17,886 nucleotides of DNA from Polaromonas sp. (lineage in GTDB: Bacteria; Pseudomonadota; Gammaproteobacteria; Burkholderiales; Burkholderiaceae_C): the NCBI GenBank assembly GCA_026786065.1, contig JAJAYS010000082.1, positions 1 to 17,886 on the forward strand, read 5' to 3'. The position numbers and the translations under genes were made by a program. Below the pieces are notes generated by a model. It saw nothing but the letters and a program-made list of their open reading frames with translations, made no database searches and had not been told where the DNA came from. Shown here in pieces: positions 1 through 6,652 of this stretch. Numbering within the stretch: position 1 is the stretch's first letter; every line of letters starts with the position of its first letter.

Positions 1-895
1 CAAAGTCGCTTGCCGTCAAACCCCGGTTGAGGTCCAGGCCGGTCAGATAAAAATCGTGCGCCGGAAGGCCAGCAAACGGCCGCACCACGGTCTCGTAAAA
101 GTGCGTCGGCCAGGTAACCCCGCCCACCTTGACGAAGCGGTCGTGGACCACGCTGACGATTGCGCCCTGGCTGGGCACACTGCCCTCCAGCGTCAGCCAG
201 ACGCGCCGCACCAGTTTGGTTTCGCGGTCAATCGACAGCAGCACCCGATCTTCCGGCGCGCTGCCGATGCCGGGGCGCAGCACCGCCAGCAGCACATCGC
301 AGTCGCGGCCATTGACCACGCTGGTGCCGGCCAGCTCCAGCACGCTGGCGCGCTGCACATAAAACGCCGGGTACAAAAACAGCTGGTAGGCGTGCAGCAC
401 CAGGTGTGAGGCGGCCTGCTGGTCGGCGCCGGTGTAGGGCTCGCCGTTATAGCGAACGGTCACCTTACGGTCGATTTCGATCACGGTTTTTTGCCCCCCC
501 GGGCCGCTGTGAACCTGTGCAATCAGGCCGCTGGAGGTTCCGGTAGAGCCGGTGGTGCCGGGCCCGCCCGGCATCAGCATGCGCTCTTGCGAAGTCTGGC
601 GATAGGCGGTGTCGGTGATCGCCGGTTGAATCCGCTTGATCAGGTCGTACCAGGTGCCGCCGTAGCCGACGTTGATGTCCCGGATCGCCGCAAACGCAGC
701 CTTGCCGTGCGCCTGCTGCGCCTGCTCCAGCAACGCGAGCGCCTCGGGCCGGGAGCCGGAGCTTTGCGGCAAGGGGATGGAGCCGCAGCCTGCGCCCAGC
801 GCAAGCAGGCCGCAGGCCAGCCATGTCCGAATTCCGCCAGCAGAAGAAAACTGCAGGGATGCGGGCTCTGCCGATACGGAGGTTTGCTGATTCAT
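1..895 (-). CDS. Probable lipoprotein of unknown function, 3' end missing
   Basis: The minus strand is open from an ATG at 895 to the left window edge (298 codons, no stop seen). The protein starts MNQQTSVSAEP, has a hydrophobic stretch at about residues 24-36 ending LGAGC (Cys37), then a polar secreted-type sequence. That points to a signal peptide and possible lipid attachment at Cys37, although Gly at -3 of the lipobox is not canonical. After a short helical segment (residues 52-70, ALALLEQAQQAHG) the sequence is rich in beta-strand-like stretches (VTVRYNGEPYTG, RVLLSIDRETKLVRRVWLTLEG). This resembles the fold style of periplasmic lipid- or lipoprotein-binding proteins of the LolA/RseB kind, but I recognise no specific family. 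It is divergent from the sugar dehydrogenase gene at 1147, with 251 bp between them. A seven-C run at 494-500 is in frame as read. The product name is unknown; the gene itself is well supported. Confidence 0.75.
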   Translation of the reverse strand, partial: MNQQTSVSAEPASLQFSSAGGIRTWLACGLLALGAGCGSIPLPQSSGSRPEALALLEQAQQAHGKAAFAAIRDINVGYGGTWYDLIKRIQPAITDTAYRQTSQERMLMPGGPGTTGSTGTSSGLIAQVHSGPGGQKTVIEIDRKVTVRYNGEPYTGADQQAASHLVLHAYQLFLYPAFYVQRASVLELAGTSVVNGRDCDVLLAVLRPGIGSAPEDRVLLSIDRETKLVRRVWLTLEGSVPSQGAIVSVVHDRFVKVGGVTWPTHFYETVVRPFAGLPAHDFYLTGLDLNRGLTASDF

Positions 896-1146
896 GGGCA
901 CTGCTTTCCAAAAAACGAATGGCTGCTTACAGCGGCGGCCCGACGGAGCCGGGCGCGGCGCAAGTCGGCGCAATGTACACCGTGACCGGGCAGCGTGGAT
1001 AGGGCGAGGCCTGATACCCCACCGCGGCCAGGCAATCCGCTGAAGGGCTTCTGACGCGGTGTAGCCACGTTTGCGAAGCGCCCCTGTCATTCGGGCACCC
1101 AAGCCCAAGTCAGGCGCAAGGGGAAAAACCAACGGAGACAAACCCA

Positions 1147-2523
1147 ATGAAAATCAACATGATTCTGGGCGCGGCCTTGCTGGCTAGCCTTGGCAGCGCG
1201 GCAATGGCGCAGACACCGGCGGGCGCTGCGCCGGCTGCCACGCTGCCTTCTGCGTCCCCAGCCGCCAAGACCACGCCGGCCGCTCCGGCTCCTTCGTCTG
1301 CTGCAGCGCCCGCACCGACGGCGCCCGCCCCCGCGGCTCCGGTGGCAGCAGCGCCGATGCCGGCCGCCGCCCCGCCCCCCGCCCCGGCATGGCGGCAGGG
1401 CATGTCGGCCGAGCAGGAAAAATCGGCGCTGCACCCGTTTGCGCCGCACCTGACCGGACGCGCGGCCAGCACGCTGCCGGTCAACAAGCTCACTGTGCCC
1501 GACGGCTTCAAGGTCGAAGTCTGGGCCGAGGGCGTGCCGGAAGCCCGTTCGCTGGCACTCGGCGACAACGGCACGGTGTTCGTCAGCAACCGCAACCTGA
1601 CCAATGTCTATGCCATCGTGGACAACGGCGGCAAACGCGAAGTCAAGACCCTGCTCAAGGGCATGAGAGCGCCCAACGGCATCGTCTTCGACAAGGGCAC
1701 GCTCTATGTGGCCGAGCGCCACCGCATCACGCGCTACGACAACATCGAGGCCAAACTTGACGACCCTGGCCAAGGCCAGGTCGTCATTGACAACCTCGAC
1801 CCGAACATCCAGCCCGGCCACTTCTGGAAGTACATGCGCATGGGCCCGGACGGCATGCTCTATTTCAACGTTGGTGCGCCCGACAACATCGTGATGCCGA
1901 CCTACAACGAGGCCGCGATCTTGCGCGTCGATCCCAAGAGCGGACGCATCGAGAACTACGCACAAGGCGTTCGCAACAGCGTCGGCATGGACTTCCACCC
2001 TGTTACCAAGCAGCTATGGTTTACCGAGCATGGCCGCGACTGGATGGGCACCGACCTGCCGCACGACGAACTGAACGTCGTCAAAACCAAAGGCGAGCAT
2101 TTCGGCTACCCGTATTGCCACCAGGGCGACGTACTCGACCCGGTTTTCGGCAAGAGCCGCAGCTGCCAGGAGTTCACCGCGCCGGTGATGAACCTCGGCG
2201 CGCATATTGCGCCTATGGGCATGAAGTTCTACACCGGCAGCATGTTTCCGAAAGACTATAAAAACAGCATGCTGATCGCGCAGCACGGCTCCTGGAACCG
2301 GGACCCAAAACAGGGCTTCGACGTGATCCGCGTGACGGTCGATAACAAGGGCAAAGTTACCAAGCACCCCTTCGTCAGCGGCTTCCTGGAGAACGACCGG
2401 GCCGATCCACCGATGTGGGGCCGCCCGGTCGATGTGTTGCAGATGAAGGACGGCTCCATCCTGTTCTCTGACGACTTCAACGGCATCTTGTACCGCGTCA
2501 GCTACGCCAAAAAGGCAGCATGA
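1147..2523 (+). CDS. Secreted PQQ-dependent sugar (sorbosone-type) dehydrogenase
   Basis: This 458-residue protein resembles the glucose/sorbosone dehydrogenase beta-propeller family, soluble periplasmic quinoproteins that oxidise sugars or aldehydes with PQQ. Residues 1-21 form a signal peptide ending AMA. Residues 22 to about 80 are an Ala/Pro-rich low-complexity linker, and the propeller begins near LTVPDGFKVEVWAEGV. Family-like stretches include SLALGDNGTVFVSNR, APNGIVFDKGTLYVAE, FTEHGRDWMGTDLPHDELN, HGSWNRDP and a C-terminal DGSILFSDDFNGILYRVSY. A GGAG ribosome site lies about 10 bases before the ATG. The stop codon overlaps the start of a diheme cytochrome c (ATGA), so the two are co-translated and the cytochrome is the likely electron acceptor. 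The substrate cannot be read from the sequence. The long Ala/Pro linker is unusual and may tether the domain away from the membrane or a partner. Family assignment is firm; cofactor and substrate are inferred. Confidence 0.88.
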   Translation: MKINMILGAALLASLGSAAMAQTPAGAAPAATLPSASPAAKTTPAAPAPSSAAAPAPTAPAPAAPVAAAPMPAAAPPPAPAWRQGMSAEQEKSALHPFAPHLTGRAASTLPVNKLTVPDGFKVEVWAEGVPEARSLALGDNGTVFVSNRNLTNVYAIVDNGGKREVKTLLKGMRAPNGIVFDKGTLYVAERHRITRYDNIEAKLDDPGQGQVVIDNLDPNIQPGHFWKYMRMGPDGMLYFNVGAPDNIVMPTYNEAAILRVDPKSGRIENYAQGVRNSVGMDFHPVTKQLWFTEHGRDWMGTDLPHDELNVVKTKGEHFGYPYCHQGDVLDPVFGKSRSCQEFTAPVMNLGAHIAPMGMKFYTGSMFPKDYKNSMLIAQHGSWNRDPKQGFDVIRVTVDNKGKVTKHPFVSGFLENDRADPPMWGRPVDVLQMKDGSILFSDDFNGILYRVSYAKKAA

Positions 2524-3152
2524 CACACCCCCGCTTCACGCACCTTGCCCTGGGCGCGCGGCGGGGCAGCCGGGCGGTGGTGGCGCAGGCCGCCGCTCTG
2601 GCTTTTGCGGCCCTCGCACTGCCGGTGCACGCCGGGCTTGAAGAAGGCCGGGCAAAAGCGCAGGTGTGCGCGGCCTGCCACGGCGCCGACGGCAATTCGC
2701 CGAGCCCGGAAATTCCATCCCTGGCGGGCCAGCCGGCGCAGTTCATCGTTTCGGCGCTGTACATGTTTCGAGAGGGCCGGCGCGTCAACGCGCAAATGAC
2801 GCCGTTTGTCGAAAAACTCAGCAACGCCGACCTGAACGATTTGTCGCTCTTCTACGCTTCCTTGAGGCTCGCGCCGCCCAAACTCAAGATGCCCGACGAT
2901 CAAGTCGCCAGGGCGCGGGCCGTCACCGAGAAAAACAACTGCGTTGCCTGCCACACGCCGACCTTCGTCGGCCAGCAGCACATTCCGCGCGTCGCCGGCC
3001 AGCACAAGGCCTATCTGCTGACCCAACTCAAGGGCTTCAAGGCCGGTACCCGGGCCGACATCGACGGCACGATGACCTCGGCCGCGCAGGGGCTGGCTGC
3101 CGATGAGTTGGAGTTGGTGGCCGACTATTTGTCGAGCTTTTCGCCGCCCTGA
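2520..3152 (+). CDS. Diheme cytochrome c, c4-like
   Basis: This 210-residue periplasmic electron carrier has two covalent heme sites: CAACH at residues 50-54 and CVACH at residues 141-145. Each starts one cytochrome c domain, giving the two-domain layout of the cytochrome c4 class. A hydrophobic segment at about residues 19-36 ending PVHA is the export signal, preceded by a rather long Arg-containing N-terminus. Candidate axial methionines include the Met in NAQMTPF (residue 93) and the Met in GTMTSAA near the C-terminus, at the expected places after each heme site. The ATG overlaps the stop of the upstream sugar dehydrogenase by four bases. Such a pairing suggests that this cytochrome takes electrons from that enzyme and passes them to a terminal oxidase; this is inference from context. 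The downstream neighbour is convergent. Confidence 0.92.
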   Translation: MTHPRFTHLALGARRGSRAVVAQAAALAFAALALPVHAGLEEGRAKAQVCAACHGADGNSPSPEIPSLAGQPAQFIVSALYMFREGRRVNAQMTPFVEKLSNADLNDLSLFYASLRLAPPKLKMPDDQVARARAVTEKNNCVACHTPTFVGQQHIPRVAGQHKAYLLTQLKGFKAGTRADIDGTMTSAAQGLAADELELVADYLSSFSPP

Positions 3153-3262
3153 AACGCCCGGCGGGACCGACGGGACGGCGGGACCGGGGGGAACGGCGGC
3201 GCGGCGTTCGTCACAGCGCCGAGGCCAAAGCCTTTATCTACCAGTCGGCACCCGGTGCCCGC

Positions 3263-3832
3263 TCAGGGCATGATGCCCGGCGCTTCGGCGCTGGCCAGAT
3301 AGCCCCGCACCAAATCAAAAAAGCTGTCATAAAACGGCGGCGACGACACAGTCTCGCTCGCAACCTTGACCATCGAATCGCTGCTGGCCGAAAACGGCAG
3401 CGACACCGAGCCCAGCATTCCGACCCCCAGACTGGCCGAGTTGTTGCTCTTCTTGAGCGCATAGCGGTCTTGCAGCGCGGTGACGAAGCCGAGGCTGACC
3501 TGCCCATCAGCCGAGTCTGGCGCACAAACAAAGCGGATCTCAATTTGCAGGTGCGATTCAAGGTCAGGCTGGAAATTCTTGCGGCCTTCGATCAAATCGG
3601 GACGGGTGGTGTTGATGACGTAACCCTGACTGAGCAGGGCACGCCGCCCCGCCTCGCAGGTCTGGGCCGGCGTCGAGTCGAACAGCCGCGAATGGGTTTC
3701 CGACGAGGCGAAGTTCTCCTGCAACCCAAACACCTGCGCCTTGCCGGCGCAGCCTGTCAGGGCCAGCGCCAGCCCCAGCATCGCCACGCCGGCACCGGCG
3801 CTACAAAAGCGGTGCGCCAAATTCAAATTCAA
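3263..3832 (-). CDS. DUF2242 lipoprotein
   Basis: The product resembles DUF2242 proteins, small envelope lipoproteins of betaproteobacteria with no known function. I place the start at the TTG at 3832 (189 residues) because AGGAG lies eight bases upstream of it. The frame stays open to an ATG at 3871, but that longer form would put extra sequence in front of the signal peptide. From the TTG, the signal peptide runs through a hydrophobic stretch to the lipobox LTGC (Cys28), which predicts lipid anchoring. The mature part contains ETHSRLFDSTPAQTCEAGRRALLSQGY, then INTTRPDLIEGRKNFQPD, and a central LQIEIRFVC strand. Two further cysteines, in QTCEAG and RFVCAP, could form a disulfide. It converges with the cytochrome c gene, with 110 bp between them. 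That gap is very G-rich, with repeated GGGACGG/GGGACCG units, and shows no clear terminator. Confidence 0.85.
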   Translation of the reverse strand: MNLNLAHRFCSAGAGVAMLGLALALTGCAGKAQVFGLQENFASSETHSRLFDSTPAQTCEAGRRALLSQGYVINTTRPDLIEGRKNFQPDLESHLQIEIRFVCAPDSADGQVSLGFVTALQDRYALKKSNNSASLGVGMLGSVSLPFSASSDSMVKVASETVSSPPFYDSFFDLVRGYLASAEAPGIMP

Positions 3833-4058
3833 TGTAAAGACTCCTGAAAAAAATAGCCGCGCAGCGTGCACCGCGCGCCGGACCTCCTGTGCAACTTCAG
3901 CAATGTAAGCCTCAGGCGTACGCCGTTGCTGCGACGGGGCTTACACCCGATTTGCATCGTCCCACAGACACTGGTAGCTGGAATACATCCACCCGGCTCT
4001 TTAAACCGCGCTTATCGCGGCTGGTTCACTCTACAACACTACTTGCAGAAAGATGCAC

Positions 4059-4331
4059 ATGATCAAATCCACACTGGTTGCTGCTTCGGTGATCGCTGGC
4101 GTTCTTGCCCTTTCGGCCTGCGACGTCAAGAAAACACAAGAAGGCAATGTCACGCTACCCAAAGTCGAAAAAACCCAGGAAGGCAACGTCACGCTGCCGA
4201 AGTACGACGTGACCGCACCCGACGTCAAAATGGGCACCACCGAGAAAACCGTGACGGTGCCAACCATCAAGACCGAAGAGAAAAAGGTCGAAGTTCCCAA
4301 GGTTACCGTGACTCCGGCCAAAGACAAGTAA
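4059..4331 (+). CDS. Small lipoprotein with an internal peptide repeat
   Basis: This short lipoprotein is 90 residues from the preferred ATG at 4059, or 92 from the ATG at 4053. The later start is preferred because a GCAGAAAG ribosome-like site lies at the right distance from it and too close to the earlier one. The signal peptide ends at the lipobox LSAC (Cys23 in the longer numbering). The mature part is strongly charged and Lys/Thr/Val/Pro-rich, with an 11-residue unit KTQEGNVTLPK present twice at residues 27-37 and 40-50 with 13-residue spacing. The tail alternates V-x-V-P units (TVTVPTIKTEEKKVEVPKVTVTP). It has no enzyme-like features. An elongated envelope or periplasmic spacer is possible, but I do not recognise a named family. 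The next gene, a methyltransferase, follows 85 bp downstream. Confidence 0.8.
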   Translation: MIKSTLVAASVIAGVLALSACDVKKTQEGNVTLPKVEKTQEGNVTLPKYDVTAPDVKMGTTEKTVTVPTIKTEEKKVEVPKVTVTPAKDK

Positions 4332-4375
4332 AACGGCCGGCAGGTTCGGCTGGTGGCGCGGGCCGCTTTCATGCT

Positions 4376-4399
4376 GCAATCGGGGCAACACCCCATTGC
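4376..4399 (+). other. Hairpin before the methyltransferase start
   Basis: GCAAT and GGGG on the left (one bulged C between them) pair with CCCC and ATTGC on the right around a CAACA loop, giving nine base pairs. No T run follows, so it is not a standard terminator. It lies directly before the triple ATG repeat and could affect translation of the methyltransferase. The structure is visible; the role is a guess. Confidence 0.35.
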
Positions 4400-4400
4400 C

Positions 4401-4424
4401 ATGACCGCATGACCGAATGACCGA
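4401..4424 (+). repeat. Three 8-bp tandem repeats carrying start codons
   Basis: ATGACCGC, ATGACCGA and ATGACCGA follow each other without gaps. Each has an ATG in a different frame. The first two ATGs each open a three-codon frame that ends in a TGA overlapping the next ATG; the third is the start of the DUF938 gene. No Shine-Dalgarno sequence is evident upstream. Confidence 0.7.
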
Positions 4425-5040
4425 TCTTCCCTTCAGCCCCGCCGCAGAACGTAACCGGCAGCCGATTCTTGAAAGCCTGCTTCACGCCCTGCAGGAACGC
4501 GGGCAGGCGCTTGAAATTGCATCCGGCACTGGCCAGCATTCCTGCTGGTTCGCTGCGGCGATGCCGCGCTGGACTTGGCAGCCGACCGATGCCGATAGCG
4601 CTGCGCTCCCCGTCATCGCGGAATACCGCGCGCGATCCGCACTACCCAACATTCGGCCACCGCTGCAGCTCGACGTCTTGGCCTGCCCATGGCCGACGGC
4701 CTCCGATGGATTTACCAAACGCTTTGACGCGATCTACTGCGCAAATCTGATTCATATTGCCCCGTGGCAGGCTTGCACTGCACTGATGCAGGGCGCGGCC
4801 AGGCACCTGTCCAGCACCGGCGTGTTGCTGACCTACGGCCCGTACATCGAAGACGGCGTGCCCACCTCTGCAGGCAATGCGGCCTTTGACGGCAGCCTGC
4901 GCACGCGCGATCCGGCCTGGGGCATACGGCGGCTGGCCGATGTGGCGGCCGAGGCCGGGCGCGCCGGTTTCCGCTTGCGTGCACGGCATGCGCTGCCGTC
5001 CAACAACCTGTTGCTGGAATGGGTCAGATCGGGCGGGTGA
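4417..5040 (+). CDS. DUF938 SAM-dependent methyltransferase-like protein
   Basis: This 207-residue protein matches the DUF938 group of class I SAM-dependent methyltransferase-like proteins. It opens with the group's typical AAERNRQPILESL. It has motif I LEIASGTGQH at residues 32-41 (SAM binding), an acidic residue after strand 2 (QPTDAD), and a motif IV-like region DAIYCANLIHIAPW. The middle part LLTYGPYIEDGVPTSAGNAAFD and the C-terminal ALPSNNLLLEWVR are also typical. The natural substrate of this family is unknown. The ATG is the third of three tandem 8-bp units, and no ribosome site is visible, so translation may depend on re-initiation or on coupling with the upstream reading. The gene ends 55 bp before a dispersed repeat and converges on the decarboxylase-like gene at 5160. 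Confidence 0.85.
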   Translation: MTDLPFSPAAERNRQPILESLLHALQERGQALEIASGTGQHSCWFAAAMPRWTWQPTDADSAALPVIAEYRARSALPNIRPPLQLDVLACPWPTASDGFTKRFDAIYCANLIHIAPWQACTALMQGAARHLSSTGVLLTYGPYIEDGVPTSAGNAAFDGSLRTRDPAWGIRRLADVAAEAGRAGFRLRARHALPSNNLLLEWVRSGG

Positions 5041-5095
5041 GTGGCTGGGCACGCGGCCGCCAGTGCTGCTACGGGCACCGATGCGCCTGCTTTTA

Positions 5096-5140
5096 ACTAC
5101 TTTTTTTATAGCTGTTTACGCCCGTATTTAGCGGGCTTAA
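5096..5140 (+). repeat. Dispersed palindromic repeat, copy 1 (intergenic)
   Basis: This is the intergenic copy of a ~45-bp repeat found three times in the window. It has a first inverted pair (degenerate ACTAC, seven T, ATAGC), then TGTTTA, then a second hairpin GCCCG/CGGGC (5120-5124 with 5132-5136). It shares the 17-mer ATAGCTGTTTACGCCCG exactly with the copy in the photolyase gene. It lies between two convergent genes and could act as a two-way transcription end, since T-rich tracts flank it on both sides. Confidence 0.8.
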
Positions 5141-5159
5141 AGCACTTTTTTGTTATTTT

Positions 5160-5681
5160 TCAGGTTCTATCTACTGAGCCGGTGAGCGGCAGCAGCTCGG
5201 GCTCGGCGCCGTCCGGCAGCGGGTACTGATCGACATTGAGCGTCATGCTGACCAGCGTGTAGTAACTCAGGGTTCCCATTACATCGACGACGCCGGCCTC
5301 ACCGAACTGCGCCACCAAAGCCGCATAGGTCTGGTCGCCAACGCGCCGCGTTTGCAGCAACTCGCTGCAAAAGTCGTGGACGGCGGCGACATCGGCCGGC
5401 AAGGCAGGCGGCTTGGCGCCGCTTGCAATCGCAGCAACCAGCGCGGCGTCGAGCCCCGCCTCGAGCGCGATGCGCTTGTGCGCCCACCAGACAAAGTGGC
5501 TGCTCCAGAAACGCGCCACCAGCAAGATCGCCAGCTCGTTGAGCGCCAGCGGCAGCGACGAGTTAAAGCGCGTGTGCGCCCCGAACTTCTGCGCCAGGTC
5601 GCCGAGTTCGGGGCTGCGCAGCAAGACGTTGTACGGCCCCTGTAGCGAGCCGCGCTGGCCGGACAGCACGCTCTCGACCAT
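5160..5681 (-). CDS. Carboxymuconolactone decarboxylase-like protein, N-terminus unclear
   Basis: The product resembles the carboxymuconolactone decarboxylase (CMD/AhpD-like) family, small all-helical proteins acting in aromatic catabolism or peroxide defence. From the first in-frame ATG (5681) it is 173 residues. Typical features include GPYNVLLRSPELGDLAQKFGAHTRFNSSLP in two stretches, LNELAILLVARFWSSHFVWWAHKRIALEAGL, and DFCSELLQTRRVGDQTY. The CxxC pair of AhpD is absent, so peroxidase activity is unlikely. The frame stays open upstream of the ATG and encodes RFKPLTWDTLTQRQLS, which looks like the normal family N-terminus, but I find no ATG, GTG or TTG for it. An ATG at 5779, 13 bases after the dioxygenase stop, lies in another frame. 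A one-base loss between 5779 and about 5740 would explain this. It is the third gene of a minus-strand unit with a Bug protein and a dioxygenase. Confidence 0.75.
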   Translation of the reverse strand: MVESVLSGQRGSLQGPYNVLLRSPELGDLAQKFGAHTRFNSSLPLALNELAILLVARFWSSHFVWWAHKRIALEAGLDAALVAAIASGAKPPALPADVAAVHDFCSELLQTRRVGDQTYAALVAQFGEAGVVDVMGTLSYYTLVSMTLNVDQYPLPDGAEPELLPLTGSVDRT

Positions 5682-5792
5682 CGAAAGTTGCCTTTGGGTC
5701 AGCGTGTCCCAGGTCAGCGGTTTGAAGCGCTGGCCACGCGGTTCAGCGGCGGGCGGTTCGGTTTTGTGACTGTGCGCATTTCGAAAATTCTT

Positions 5793-6640
5793 TCAGACCG
5801 GCCTGTCGCCCTCGAGCGTGATGCGCTGCATGATGCGGCGAAAGCCGTGGTAGTCGTTGACCGGGTTGTGCTGGGTGCAGCGGTGGTCCCAGAAGGCGAT
5901 GGCGCCGGGCTCCCAGGCCCAGCGGCAGGTCAGCTCCGGCTTGACCTGGTGCGCGAACAAAAACTGCAGCAGCGGCGCGCTTTCCGCGTCGCTCAGGCCC
6001 TTGATGCCCGAGGTGTGCGCGACGTTGACATACAGGGCCTTGCGGCCGGTTTCAGGATGGGTCCGGACGACCGGGTGCTCGGCGCGGTGTTCCCTGGGGG
6101 CGGCAGCGTCCTTGCCACCGTTCTTTATGCGGTCCTCGCGCGTCTTCGACACGTCGGCGTTCGCCGAGCTGCTGATGCCGATGAGTCCGACGAGCAGGCT
6201 CTGCATGGTGGCCGACAGCGTGTCGTAGGCCAGGTACTGGCTGGCAAACAGGGTGTCGCCACCGTAAGGCGGCACCTCACGCGACAGCAGCATCGAACCC
6301 ATAGGCGGCAGGTCAAGGTAGGTCAAGGTAGGTCAAGGTAGGTCGTGTCGGAATGCCAGATTCCACCGAAGTTCACGGTTTCGTGCTCCAGCTTCTTGAC
6401 CTGGATGATGTGCGGGAAGCCGTCCAGGCCTTTGACGAAAGGGTACTCGACCGGCCGGCCCATTGCCTGCGCGAAGGCCAGAAACTGCGCTGGGGTCAGA
6501 TGCTGATCGCGCAGAAAAATCACCTGATGCTGCAGGAAAACCTGGCGAATGTCGCAGGCCAGTTCCAAAGAAACGCCCTGGACCAGATCGACCCCCGAAA
6601 TCTCTGCGCCCAGCGCCCCGGCAATCCGCCTGATCTTCAT
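5793..6640 (-). pseudogene. TauD/TfdA-type Fe(II)/2-oxoglutarate dioxygenase, frame broken by a 10-bp repeat
   Basis: The sequence encodes a TauD/TfdA-family dioxygenase in two frames. The upstream part starts at the ATG at 6640, with AAAGGAG placed seven bases before it and overlapping the stop of the preceding gene. It runs to HSDTTYLDLP and stops at 6323 after about 105 residues. The rest (VPPYGGDTLFASQYLAY to the end) continues in another frame from 6326. The iron ligands are His96 and Asp98 in WHSD and the His in CTQHNPVND; the 2-oxoglutarate Arg is in RRIMQR. All catalytic residues are present once the frames are joined. The break lies exactly at three copies of GGTCAAGGTA; with one copy the frame is restored to TTYLDLPPMGS, about 276 residues, normal for the family. 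It may be a recent pseudogene, a variable locus or an assembly artefact. Substrate unknown. Confidence 0.85.
6311..6344 (+). repeat. 10-bp tandem repeat inside the dioxygenase gene
   Basis: GGTCAAGGTA occurs three times in a row (6311-6340), followed by a partial GGTC. On the coding strand each unit reads TACCTTGACC. Two extra units add 20 bases and shift the frame, creating a TGA in the second unit. The stop TGA overlaps a TTG, so limited re-initiation is conceivable. Confidence 0.9.
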
Positions 6641-6652
6641 CAAGTTGCTCCT

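Noticed and set aside
465..911. Minus-strand open frame overlapping the first lipoprotein gene
   Set aside because: It lies in another frame of the same strand; the frame starting at ATG 895 gives a signal peptide and stays open to the window edge.
1087..1998. Minus-strand open frame opposite the sugar dehydrogenase
   Set aside because: Its Arg/Gly-rich stretch is the complement of the Ala/Pro linker codons; no domain is seen.
3153..3262. G-rich repeats between cytochrome and DUF2242 genes
   Set aside because: The GGGACSG units are short and imperfect; no array, structure or terminator could be supported.
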